Assembly (NCBI GenBank): GCA_965204685.1
Contig: OZ242004.1
Span: forward strand, 1,116,001-1,180,000
Source of the DNA: Bin87 sp965204685
GTDB lineage: Bacteria > Chloroflexota > Dehalococcoidia > Lucifugimonadales > UBA3495
Direction: 5' to 3'
Length of the DNA: 64,000 nucleotides
Shown one piece after another: positions 31,980-40,131 of this stretch. The notes under the pieces were generated by a model. It was not told the DNA's origin. It searched no databases and was given only the letters and a program-made list of their open reading frames with translations. The position numbers and the translations under genes were made by a program. Position 1 is the first letter of the stretch. Every line of letters starts with the position of its first letter.

Positions 31980-32733
31980 CCGGAGGCCCGTCTCCATCTC
32001 CCTGGCGGTTGCGCAAGCCCTCGCCGTTCCCGCCGTGCTCCTCTTTCTCGTCGCCGGCTCGGTGACCTGGGCCGTCAACGACCCGGGGCTCTACCGCAAC
32101 GGCTTCCAGCGTTATCACACCGCCCAACGGTCCGGCATCTCCGACCCGGATCTGGTAGCCATCGGCGCCGAACTCCGACGCTACTTCAATAGCTCGGTCG
32201 AACCCCTGGCGGTGCGCGCGCCCATCTACGGCGTCGAACAGGAGGTGTTCAACCAGCGCGAAGTGGCCCATATGTACGACGTCAAACGCCTGGTGCGCGG
32301 CACCTACTGGGTGGCTCTGGGATCAGCGCTGTGGATACTGTCCACCCTCACCCTCCTCGCCGTCATGGACCGGCCCGTGTGGTCGACTCGCGCGGCCCGG
32401 CTAGCGGTCTGGGGCGGAGCCGTGACTCTGGTCTCGGTGTTCGCGGTGGGTCTTGCGGCGGTCGCCAGCTTCGAGCAACTCTTCCTGCTCTTCCACCGAC
32501 TCAGCTTCGCCAACGACCTGTGGATCCTCGACCCGCGCACCGATTACCTGCTCATCCTCTTCCCCGCCGGTTTCTGGTTCGACGCCACCATGCGCGTCGC
32601 CCTGACCTCGGTGCTGGGAGCGGTGCTCCTATTGTCCGCCGGAGTTGCCAGCTTCGGCTACCGCAATTGGAGCGCAAATCGGCGACGCGATCCGGATCCG
32701 CCGTCCGATCAACCGGCTGGCGTCTCAGAATGA
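31972..32733 (+). CDS. DUF1461 (TIGR01906-type) integral membrane protein
   Basis: A 253-residue protein with TM segments at about residues 10-35, 110-130, 140-165 and 205-230. The conserved FHRLSFANDLWILDPRTDYLLILFPAGFW motif between TM3 and TM4 is characteristic of DUF1461. The large loop after TM1 is extracytoplasmic. Function unknown. Translationally overlapped with the Uma2 gene, and its 3' end overlaps the convergent exonuclease gene by nine bases. Confidence 0.85.
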   Translation: MTDRRPVSISLAVAQALAVPAVLLFLVAGSVTWAVNDPGLYRNGFQRYHTAQRSGISDPDLVAIGAELRRYFNSSVEPLAVRAPIYGVEQEVFNQREVAHMYDVKRLVRGTYWVALGSALWILSTLTLLAVMDRPVWSTRAARLAVWGGAVTLVSVFAVGLAAVASFEQLFLLFHRLSFANDLWILDPRTDYLLILFPAGFWFDATMRVALTSVLGAVLLLSAGVASFGYRNWSANRRRDPDPPSDQPAGVSE

Positions 32734-33615
32734 CTGCGCCGGCGTTTCCGGCAACCGCTCCAGCAACGACTCCAACCCCAGGGACCCGCACAGTTCTTCC
32801 AGGTCCGGTAGGCGCACGCCGGTCCATCGCACCTGTTCCGGCTCGGTTTCATCCAGCGGTACGTCCAGCCTGAGCGTGGCCAGGTCGCGATAGAGCAAGG
32901 CATCGTTCCACTGTTCAGTCAGTGCCACCATCAGGTTGCCAGCGCCGCGCACCTTGACGTCCCAACTCGCCATGTCGGCGGGAATATCCTCAATGTGCCC
33001 GTATCGTGTCAGAACCGTGGCGGTCGAGCGCGCCCCCCAGCGGGGTATGCCCGGGATCCCGTCCGCGGAGTCGCCCACCAGCGCCAGGTAGTCGGCGATG
33101 GCCGACGGCGGCACTCCGAACTTGTCTACCACGCCGGCCTCGTCGATGATCTCCCCCTTGCGCCGGTCCAGCATCACCACCCGCTGGCCCGACACCACCT
33201 GCGACATATCCTTGTCCGGCGAGCACATCACCACCTGTTCCACGTCGGGGATCGCCGAAAAGTGCACCGCAGCGGTGGCGATGGCGTCGTCCGCCTCGAA
33301 CTCCGCCATGGGCCAGACGGTGATCCCCAGGGCTCCGGTGATCTGCTCGGCCAGTGGGAACTGCGCCAGCAGATCCGGCTCCACTCCGTCGCCGGTCTTG
33401 TAACCGTCGAACATATCGTTACGGAAGGACCGGATCACGCTGTCGAACGCCACCGCAATGTGCGTGACATCCGGCTGGCCCAGCAGCGCGATCAGGGACT
33501 GCGCCAACCCGTGCGTCGCCTTGACATCCCGCCCATCCGGAGTGGTACGCCCCGGCCGCGGCGAGTAGTGAGCCCGAAACAGCTCGAAAGTGCCGTCAAC
33601 CAGGTGGACCTTCAT
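32725..33615 (-). CDS. 5'-3' exonuclease (Pol I N-terminal domain-like)
   Basis: A 296-residue stand-alone FEN/5'-nuclease. Acidic metal ligands appear in HLVDGTFELFRAHY, AFDSVIRSFRNDMFDGYK, EFEADDAIATAAV and CSPDKDMSQVV. The helix-three-turn/H3TH motif is DSADGIPGIPRWGARST. It removes RNA primers or flaps, and stands apart from polA. It is the third gene in the malate synthase-Uma2-exonuclease run, 14 bases after the Uma2 stop. Confidence 0.9.
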   Translation of the reverse strand: MKVHLVDGTFELFRAHYSPRPGRTTPDGRDVKATHGLAQSLIALLGQPDVTHIAVAFDSVIRSFRNDMFDGYKTGDGVEPDLLAQFPLAEQITGALGITVWPMAEFEADDAIATAAVHFSAIPDVEQVVMCSPDKDMSQVVSGQRVVMLDRRKGEIIDEAGVVDKFGVPPSAIADYLALVGDSADGIPGIPRWGARSTATVLTRYGHIEDIPADMASWDVKVRGAGNLMVALTEQWNDALLYRDLATLRLDVPLDETEPEQVRWTGVRLPDLEELCGSLGLESLLERLPETPAQSF

Positions 33616-33629
33616 CTTTGCTTGACCCG

Positions 33630-34337
33630 CTACTCTGCGGCTGTTTCGTACAGCGCGAAGATTCGCTGCCGCACTTCGAAAACGAAGCCGGGCATCACCG
33701 GATCTGCACTAACCGATTCAGGGTCTTCCAGTATCTCCGTTTCGGTGTCGGGTCGGTAGACATGCACCCGCCGCCGGTACGGGTCGATCAGCCACCCCAG
33801 CAGCGCCCCGTTGGCAATGTACCGCTCCATCTTACGTTGCAACGGCGGCAAACGGTCGGTTTCTGACATTATCTCGCCTACAAAAGCCGGGCAGACGGTA
33901 ACGGTGCGCGGTAAAGCGGGGCCGAGTTCCGTCACCTGCTCCGGCGACAGCCACGACATATCCGGCTCGGCGCGCGTGCCGTCGGGAAGGCGGATAATCG
34001 TGCGCGAACTGAGTGTAAGCCCACCGCGTTCCCGCGACCATATGTACAAGCCTCCTATCCCTTCCGCTTCGGCGATACCGCTGTGCAAATTCACCATGGG
34101 GTTGATTACTAACTCCCCTTCTGCGGTCAGCTCCAGGTAGAATCCGCGCCCCTCATTGGCCCGTGCGAATCCCACGAACCACTGGTCAATCTCTTCGTCG
34201 GTAAGCTTCCCCGCCACCGATTCCAGTATGGGCCGGATGTTGACCCACACCGGATGGGGCAGGTCGCAATAAAGTTCGTCATCGTCTGCCGGAAGTGCAG
34301 CGCCTTTGACGGAGGCAGCGGAGGCAGCGGAGGCCAT
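33630..34337 (-). CDS. Uma2-family (DUF820) putative endonuclease
   Basis: A 235-residue Uma2 protein with an unusually long N-terminal part (LTDEEIDQWFVGFARAN). Core motifs are RAEPDMSWLS (Asp), PAFVGEIMSETDRL in place of the usual EVxSxSD, and ERYIANGALLGWLIDP. The ATG at 34337 has a GAGG ribosome site; a GTG nine bases upstream is an alternative. It follows malate synthase by 15 bases, so it is cotranscribed with it, though no functional link is apparent. Confidence 0.85.
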   Translation of the reverse strand: MASAASAASVKGAALPADDDELYCDLPHPVWVNIRPILESVAGKLTDEEIDQWFVGFARANEGRGFYLELTAEGELVINPMVNLHSGIAEAEGIGGLYIWSRERGGLTLSSRTIIRLPDGTRAEPDMSWLSPEQVTELGPALPRTVTVCPAFVGEIMSETDRLPPLQRKMERYIANGALLGWLIDPYRRRVHVYRPDTETEILEDPESVSADPVMPGFVFEVRQRIFALYETAAE

Positions 34338-34352
34338 GGCGGTCACCCTCGT

Positions 34353-35930
34353 CTAGTCCAGGTAGCGATAACCGGGCAGCGTCAGGAACTCCACGAAGTC
34401 ATCCGACAGCACGATTTCGTCCAGCAACTCCACCGCCTTGTCCAGCGCGCCCGGATTTTCCTGGCCCCGCTGCTCCACCAGGGCGGCCGCTTCCTGGGCC
34501 CGCACCTGGCGATACAACTCGGCCGTGATGGGCCGGCCGTCGTCCAGCGCGGCGCCGTGCTGAAGCCATTGCCACAGCTGCGACCGCGAGATCTCCGCCG
34601 TGGCTGCATCCTCCATCAGCCCGTAGATGGCAACTGCGCCGTTGCCGCGCGTCCAGGCGTCGATGTACTGCAACGCCACGCTGACGTTGTTCCGCAGGCC
34701 GGCTTCGGTTATCTGTCCTTCCGGCACCGCCAGCAGATCGTCCGGCGCGATGCGCACTTCGGGTATTATCGACAGCTGGTTGTCCGTCGAAAACGCTGCC
34801 TGGAACACGTCCAGCACCGGCTCCACCAGTCCCGGGTGGGCGATCCAGGCGCCGTCAAAGCCCTGGTCGGCCTCCCGCTGCTTGTCTGACCGCACCTGCG
34901 CGAAAGCTGCCTCGTTGGCCGCCGCGTCATCCCGACGCGGAATGAACGCCGACATTCCGCCCAGCGCGTGGGCTCCGCGGCGGTGACAGGTGTTGACCAG
35001 CAGTTGCGCCGCCGAGGTCAGGAAGTGTGTCGCCATCGTTACCTGCGCCCGGTCCGGGAACACCATGTCCGAGCGCCTGTTGAACACCTTGATCACGCTG
35101 AAGATGTAGTCCCAGCGGCCCAGGTTGAGGCCCGCCGGACGCTCCCGCAACTCGTACAGGATCTCCTCCATCTCGAACGCCGCCAGGATGTGCTCGATCA
35201 GTACGGTGGGGCTGATGGTTCCCTGAGGGATCCCCAGCCGTTCCTCGGCGTATTTGAAAACGTCGTTCCAGAGCCGCGCCTCCAAGTGCGACTGCAACTT
35301 GGGCAGATAGTAGTAAGGACCCGTCGCATGACTCTGCTGCGCAATATGGTTGTGAAAGACCGTCAGGCCGAAATCGAAGAAGCTGCCGGCCACGGGCTCG
35401 CCGTCCACCAGCACGTGCCGCTCCATCAAGTGCAGCCCGCGCGGCCGCACGCACAGCGTCGCCAGGTCCTCGTTGAGCCGGTACTGCCGTCCGTCCGCCG
35501 CCTCGTCGCTGATGGTGCGCCGGTAGGCGTCGCGCACGTTCAACTGGCCGTCCAGCGTTGGCAGCCACGCCGGAGAGTGGGCGTCCTCGAAATCGGTCAT
35601 ATAGACCTGCGCCCCGCAGTTCAGCGCGTTGATCACCATGCGCCGGTTGGACGATGGCCCGGTGATCTCCACCCGCCGGTTGGTCAGGTCTGTCGGAGCC
35701 GGCTGCACCCGCCAGTCTCCGTCGCGCACGCTCCGCGTCTCCGTCAGGAAGTCGGGCGTCGCCCCCGCGTCTATCTCCGCCTGCCGGCGGACACGGGCCT
35801 GCATCAGACGCCGCCGCGTGGTCTCAAAGTTCCGGTGTAGCTCGGCCACGAATTCCAGCGCGTCGGCGCTCAGCACGTCAGCGTGCTGGGACGGTACGGC
35901 GCCAATGACCTGAATGCTGTTATCTGCCAT
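34353..35930 (-). CDS. aceB: Malate synthase A
   Basis: A 525-residue glyoxylate-cycle enzyme condensing glyoxylate with acetyl-CoA. Visible motifs are YMTDFEDAHSPAW with catalytic acid, RPRGLHLMERHV, PTVLIEHILAAFEMEEILYELRE, GLNLGRWDYIFS and GMSAFIPRR. Length fits form A (about 530). No isocitrate lyase lies in the window. It begins a run with two unrelated downstream genes. Confidence 0.95.
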   Translation of the reverse strand: MADNSIQVIGAVPSQHADVLSADALEFVAELHRNFETTRRRLMQARVRRQAEIDAGATPDFLTETRSVRDGDWRVQPAPTDLTNRRVEITGPSSNRRMVINALNCGAQVYMTDFEDAHSPAWLPTLDGQLNVRDAYRRTISDEAADGRQYRLNEDLATLCVRPRGLHLMERHVLVDGEPVAGSFFDFGLTVFHNHIAQQSHATGPYYYLPKLQSHLEARLWNDVFKYAEERLGIPQGTISPTVLIEHILAAFEMEEILYELRERPAGLNLGRWDYIFSVIKVFNRRSDMVFPDRAQVTMATHFLTSAAQLLVNTCHRRGAHALGGMSAFIPRRDDAAANEAAFAQVRSDKQREADQGFDGAWIAHPGLVEPVLDVFQAAFSTDNQLSIIPEVRIAPDDLLAVPEGQITEAGLRNNVSVALQYIDAWTRGNGAVAIYGLMEDAATAEISRSQLWQWLQHGAALDDGRPITAELYRQVRAQEAAALVEQRGQENPGALDKAVELLDEIVLSDDFVEFLTLPGYRYLD

Positions 35931-35966
35931 CCTTAAAACTCACCCCGTTTGAACTGTCTTGTGCAT

Positions 35967-36383
35967 CTACTCGCCGTCTGCCGCAGGATCAACCGGATCC
36001 GGGTCCGTCGCCGCTGACACCGGATACCGGCCGTCGCCGTGGTGGCGGAACGCCAGCCGGATCAGCAACTCCCGGTGGTTCCGCTGCATCTGCGCGGACA
36101 ACTCCGCCGTCTTGGTGTCAATCTTCGTGTCCAGCGCCTCAACCTTGGATTCCAACACCGTAACACGCTGGTTGAGGCTTTCGATGTCCGCGCTCAATTT
36201 GCTGATGTCCGCGTTGAACTCTGCCCTAAACTCAGCCAGCTGGCCGTTGAAATCAGACTTCAACTCAGCCAGGTCATTCTTGAACTCCTGGCGGTTCGCC
36301 CTCGCGTCCGCCCTCAGATACAGCACGGCGCCGATGACGGTGGCGACGAAAACCACCAGCGTTACGATTTGTCCGATATCCAC
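35967..36383 (-). CDS. Membrane-anchored coiled-coil protein
   Basis: A 138-residue protein: one N-terminal TM helix (IVTLVVFVATVIGAVLYL) then heptads in EFKNDLAELKSDFNGQLAEF and SLNQRVTVLESKVEALDTKI. The tail after residue 115 is polar. It sits between malate synthase and the large PEPCK-like gene, 45 bases after the latter. It is DUF1640/coiled-coil-like in appearance only; function unknown. Confidence 0.65.
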   Translation of the reverse strand: MDIGQIVTLVVFVATVIGAVLYLRADARANRQEFKNDLAELKSDFNGQLAEFRAEFNADISKLSADIESLNQRVTVLESKVEALDTKIDTKTAELSAQMQRNHRELLIRLAFRHHGDGRYPVSAATDPDPVDPAADGE

Positions 36384-36428
36384 GGTTACGGCCTTTTCTC
36401 GCGGGCGCTACGGTAAGGTCGCTTTGTT

Positions 36429-38762
36429 TTATCCGGCTCGCAGCCCCAGCTCGGCCAGGCTCCTCTTTCCGGCCGCATCCAGCGACAGCCCGCCGGACTG
36501 GCCGGCATCGAACTTCCGCTGCAACTCCCGCAACTGGTAGGCTACCGGTCGCATTCCCTCGGAACGATGTGCCGCCGTGTCCACCAGCGTCTCGTACGCC
36601 TGGTCCAGCGACCAGTAGAACGATAGCAGCCACGACAATTCGCGCTCGTTGGCCGGAGCCGGAGCGTCGGTGATGTCCAGGATGGTATTGACCACCTTGG
36701 TGTAGCGCAGTATCCCCGCCTTGTCCTGCTGGTCGCGGCCGTAGTAGCGCCGTCGCATCAGCTCGACCACCCGGCCGGCATAGTCCTCTTCACCATAAAT
36801 GTTGACCGGCAGCCAGTCCTGGCGCAGGTCCACCACCTCGTTGCCGTCGGCGTCCAGAATCGCCACCGCCACTTCCGAGCGCAGCATCCCGTCGTACTCG
36901 AACTTGACCGCGTTCCGCAGCAGGGCTTCCTGCAGCATCATCGTCAGCTCGCGCGGTATCTTGCGGTAGCGCGAACCCGACGCCTCCTCGTTGCTGTCGG
37001 CGCCCACTCCGCCGGTGTTGAAGGCGTAATACTCCTGCGGCATCCCGCCCCAGGCCAACTGCTGCAGCACGTGGTAGAGCAGGTTGGCGTTCTCGTCCTC
37101 CAGGCCGATGATGAACGGGTCGGAGAAGTACTCCACGTAGGGCCGGCCGATAGCGCCGATGGCCGCTCCCATCTGCACCGCCTCGCCGTACATCAGCACC
37201 CTGATGTACTGCTCCAGGCTCAAACGACGCAGGGGCGGTATCACCGTGTTCTGCCGCATCACCTCCTGCCAGAAGACCCGGTCCGTGTTCTCCATGGGCA
37301 CGTGAACCGAATCGTTCAACCGCCCGCCCGTGATCTTGGAAATCAGCCCTGCCGCTCCCTTGCGCTGCAAAAGCCCGCGCCGCGACAGGATCATCCGCAT
37401 GTTGCGCACCGGGTTTTCCAGGTAGTTGGGTTCCTGGCTGTCCACGTGCACCGGCACGTTTTCCAGCGTCTCGTCGGGCGACGTTACGCCCGGCGCGCCC
37501 CGCAGCACGTCGTAGGTGATCGGGTCGTCGTCCCGGGTCAGGCCAAAGGGCACCGCGTAGAAGTTGTTCTCCGTGCCGTCAATGGCGTGGGAGATCATTG
37601 CCCGCCGCCCGCTCCGGTTGCTCGGGATGGGATCGTCCAGCGGCTGCAGCAGCACGATGTCGTCGTTCATCGGGTAGACCCCTTCCTCGGGGTCGGTTTT
37701 CAGGCCCAGCACGTCGGCCAACTCGCTGTTGGCCAGTTCCACCATGATGGTCAGCGTGCTCTTGCCGTGCAACGACGGCCCCACCGTGACCAGCGCCGTG
37801 TTGGCCAGTTCTCCCGGACCGGCCGGGCCGTCCAACTTGCGCACGCGCGCCATGCTCAGCGCCGCCTGCACCGCCAGGCCGTTCTTCTGCTTCACCTGGT
37901 GCATGGCGATGGACAGCGGGCCCATCTTGTGCTCGCCGACGTAATCGAACCCGAAGTGCAGCGAGAGCCCCCGCGTGGGCGCCTTGAACACCAGCTGCGT
38001 GATTCCGGCCTCGCGCAACCGAGCCTTGAGCCCCTCGTCCAGATCCAAGTCGTCCATCCAGTGGGGGACCGAAACCTCCAGGATGTCCGGCGGCTCCTGC
38101 CATTGCTCCTGGGGCAGGTCGAAGGTCAGCCGCCGCCACATGTAGGGCGCCTGCATGTAGCGCGTGCCGAACAGCAGTTGGCGCGCATGAAAAGACCGAC
38201 CTGGCGCGTCGCAAATCTGCCGGTCGGTCTGCACGATGCCTTTCTCCATGTCAGGGTTCGGGCTGGCGAAGTGGGCCTCCATCTTCTCGCAAACTCGGTG
38301 AAATACCTCGGTGAACAGTCGCTGGTTGTCCTCCGAAAACGCCAGCGCGTCCCGGTTGCGGGTGAACCCTTCCACGAAATACTGCGTCAGGTCCGGCCGG
38401 CGCACCACTCCCAGCTGGCTGAAGAACGCCAGACCGCCGTTGTCCAGCCGGAACACCGTCTCCGGCCAAACCTTGCTGGACGCTCGGCCCGCCGCATTGG
38501 CCTCTGCTGCCTCGGTTTCCAAAGCCTGCGCCTCGGCCAGCAGTTCCGCCCGATCCTGCTCCGGCAGGTCCTGGAAGATGCGCATCCTCTCCACAATCCA
38601 CTCTTCCGAGGGGTTGTACAAGGGACTGTCAACGCGCTGACCCCGCCGTGCTATCGCGCATAGGCGCGTCAGCGCCTCCTCAAATTCGGGGACGATTGCC
38701 GGTCCGGACAGCGGCGACTTGGCATCGGGCCGGTCGGCGGTATTCGCGGTAGGGCTAGTCAA
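36429..38762 (-). CDS. Large PEPCK-superfamily-like protein of unknown function
   Basis: A 777-residue protein. The core has a P-loop-like GPSLHGKSTLTIMVEL near residue 345, followed by YPMNDDIVLLQPLD and a DGTENNFYAVPFG...ENVPVHVD stretch. This is the same order as the kinase-1a, kinase-2 and ENVV segments of ATP-type PEP carboxykinase and HPr kinase. Sequence is otherwise unlike either and 200 residues longer than PEPCK. I take TTG at 38762 (TGGGAGAG five bases upstream) as start; a TTG at 38825 is possible. It lies upstream of a coiled-coil gene and malate synthase on the same strand. Function not known. Confidence 0.6.
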   Translation of the reverse strand: MTSPTANTADRPDAKSPLSGPAIVPEFEEALTRLCAIARRGQRVDSPLYNPSEEWIVERMRIFQDLPEQDRAELLAEAQALETEAAEANAAGRASSKVWPETVFRLDNGGLAFFSQLGVVRRPDLTQYFVEGFTRNRDALAFSEDNQRLFTEVFHRVCEKMEAHFASPNPDMEKGIVQTDRQICDAPGRSFHARQLLFGTRYMQAPYMWRRLTFDLPQEQWQEPPDILEVSVPHWMDDLDLDEGLKARLREAGITQLVFKAPTRGLSLHFGFDYVGEHKMGPLSIAMHQVKQKNGLAVQAALSMARVRKLDGPAGPGELANTALVTVGPSLHGKSTLTIMVELANSELADVLGLKTDPEEGVYPMNDDIVLLQPLDDPIPSNRSGRRAMISHAIDGTENNFYAVPFGLTRDDDPITYDVLRGAPGVTSPDETLENVPVHVDSQEPNYLENPVRNMRMILSRRGLLQRKGAAGLISKITGGRLNDSVHVPMENTDRVFWQEVMRQNTVIPPLRRLSLEQYIRVLMYGEAVQMGAAIGAIGRPYVEYFSDPFIIGLEDENANLLYHVLQQLAWGGMPQEYYAFNTGGVGADSNEEASGSRYRKIPRELTMMLQEALLRNAVKFEYDGMLRSEVAVAILDADGNEVVDLRQDWLPVNIYGEEDYAGRVVELMRRRYYGRDQQDKAGILRYTKVVNTILDITDAPAPANERELSWLLSFYWSLDQAYETLVDTAAHRSEGMRPVAYQLRELQRKFDAGQSGGLSLDAAGKRSLAELGLRAG

Positions 38763-39061
38763 GGCATCTCTCCCAGAAAACGGGGCAAAAGGACGTGCCG
38801 GCAACGTCCGCCGACCGCCCCGCAACGCGTCAGATCAGTAACATTCCGTCCGGCGACAATCAGTTCGAGCGAGGGCAGTTGAGTTGCACAATCACGAGCC
38901 GCCGGCGTCGGTTTACCAGTAGAAATCTTGACTGAACATGCTACCCCCAACCGCCCGCACTGTCAAAAATCCGCCGCGCGATTTGCCGCCGTTTTGGCGT
39001 TTCAGCCCCGCGGCGATGTTAGACTCGCCCACCGCATCAGTATCTGCCTTGGGAGGCGGGC
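38763..39061. other. Intergenic region without a recognisable gene
   Basis: About 300 bases between divergent genes. No convincing reading frame, promoter consensus or repeat was seen beyond the ribosome sites at both ends. Confidence 0.5.
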
Positions 39062-39787
39062 TTGCGCATATCACCAAACCGATTCCGTCCGTATCGTCGC
39101 CTTACACTGGACCTGTTGTTGGTCGCCGCCGTCGCGGTGGCAGTGGTCGGCACCGTCGTACTGCTCAACCGCTGGCTTGTCGAGGCCGCGGATGCCGGCC
39201 GCTTTAGCGACGTTGTCAGCTCTGCGCAGTTGTTTGCCACCGCCGTGATCATCATCGCTGGCGCCGTATTCGCCTACCGCAAGCTCCAACTGTTCCGCGA
39301 CTTCGAGCCGCACCTGACCGTAACCCAATCCGCCACCCACCGTGCCGCTGGTACACAGTACCTTCACATCGCGGTGACCGCTTCCCTGCACAACAGCTCC
39401 AAGATTAGGGTCGAAATCCGCGAAAGCTTCTTCAGGCTGCACCAAGTCCAACCGTTGGACGATGAGGACATTGAAGCTCTGTATGAAGCGGCGTTCAATT
39501 CCGAACAACACGCCGATATTGGCTGGCCAGTCATTGACGAAGCGTTTCACCGCCTGGGTCCCAATGAGCTGGTCATCGAGCCGGGCGAATCCCATCACGA
39601 ATATTGTGAGTTTATAATCTCTAACGACGTCGACACAGTGTTAATCTATTCGTACTTTTACAATTTGGAACATTCGCAGCACTCACGTTCTGCTCAAGGC
39701 TGGTCTGCCACGACGGTCCATGATATGGTTACTGTAGGATACGGTGCCGATGTTGAAGCAGCGCAAAATCATGCCACCCGACAATAA
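39062..39787 (+). CDS. Membrane protein with two N-terminal TM helices
   Basis: A 241-residue protein with TM helices at about residues 15-38 and 52-70, then a soluble domain of about 165 residues rich in beta strands (YLHIAVTASLHNSSKIRVEI, HHEYCEFIISNDVDTVLIYSY). The TTG start follows GGGAGGCGGGC. The soluble part resembles cytoplasmic immunoglobulin-like domains of small membrane proteins but no family is assigned. Confidence 0.65.
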   Translation: MRISPNRFRPYRRLTLDLLLVAAVAVAVVGTVVLLNRWLVEAADAGRFSDVVSSAQLFATAVIIIAGAVFAYRKLQLFRDFEPHLTVTQSATHRAAGTQYLHIAVTASLHNSSKIRVEIRESFFRLHQVQPLDDEDIEALYEAAFNSEQHADIGWPVIDEAFHRLGPNELVIEPGESHHEYCEFIISNDVDTVLIYSYFYNLEHSQHSRSAQGWSATTVHDMVTVGYGADVEAAQNHATRQ

Positions 39788-39941
39788 ACAACCTGAAATT
39801 CGTGGGCGTCGCGTCCGACTGATCGAAGGTACGGCCCCGCGTGTGGCGACCCACAAAGCCTGGCCGCCAGGCAAACCCCCGGGCGGCAAACTCCCTCCCG
39901 AAGCCAAACCGTCGGCCAAAGATCGGCAGGACAAGTCCTGA
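39771..39941 (+). CDS. Small basic proline-rich protein
   Basis: A 56-residue protein rich in Pro, Lys and Arg (AWPPGKPPGGKLPPEAKPS). It overlaps the end of the preceding gene by 17 bases and is followed within 26 bases by a strong terminator, which supports a transcribed unit. Function unknown; low confidence as a coding region. Confidence 0.4.
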   Translation: MPPDNKQPEIRGRRVRLIEGTAPRVATHKAWPPGKPPGGKLPPEAKPSAKDRQDKS

Positions 39942-39966
39942 CCACGCCAGACTTCCCACGCAGATC

Positions 39967-39998
39967 AGGGCAGTACGTTCCCCCGTGCTGCCCTTTTT
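39967..39998 (+). terminator. Intrinsic terminator
   Basis: AGGGCAGTAC and GTGCTGCCCT pair with one wobble, with TTTTT directly after the stem. It ends the 39062-39941 unit. Confidence 0.85.
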
Positions 39999-40049
39999 CA
40001 TGCGTAACGCAGACCAGCAACGCCAATGCGTGAACGAGCCCAATAACGA

Positions 40050-40055
40050 TACAAT
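40050..40055 (+). promoter_or_regulatory. -10 element (TACAAT) of the acyl-CoA synthetase gene
   Basis: TACAAT 76 bases before the GTG start at 40132; no clear -35 hexamer. Confidence 0.4.
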
Positions 40056-40131
40056 AACCCTGTCATCGCCCATCATGCGCAGTCCCTTGCGAACGGAATA
40101 CGCATAGCAACCCTTCTCAGGAGGTGCCGCC

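Noticed and set aside
37071..38663. Long plus-strand frame across the PEPCK-like gene
   Set aside because: Same mirror effect; rich in Arg, Val, Leu and His with no domain signatures.
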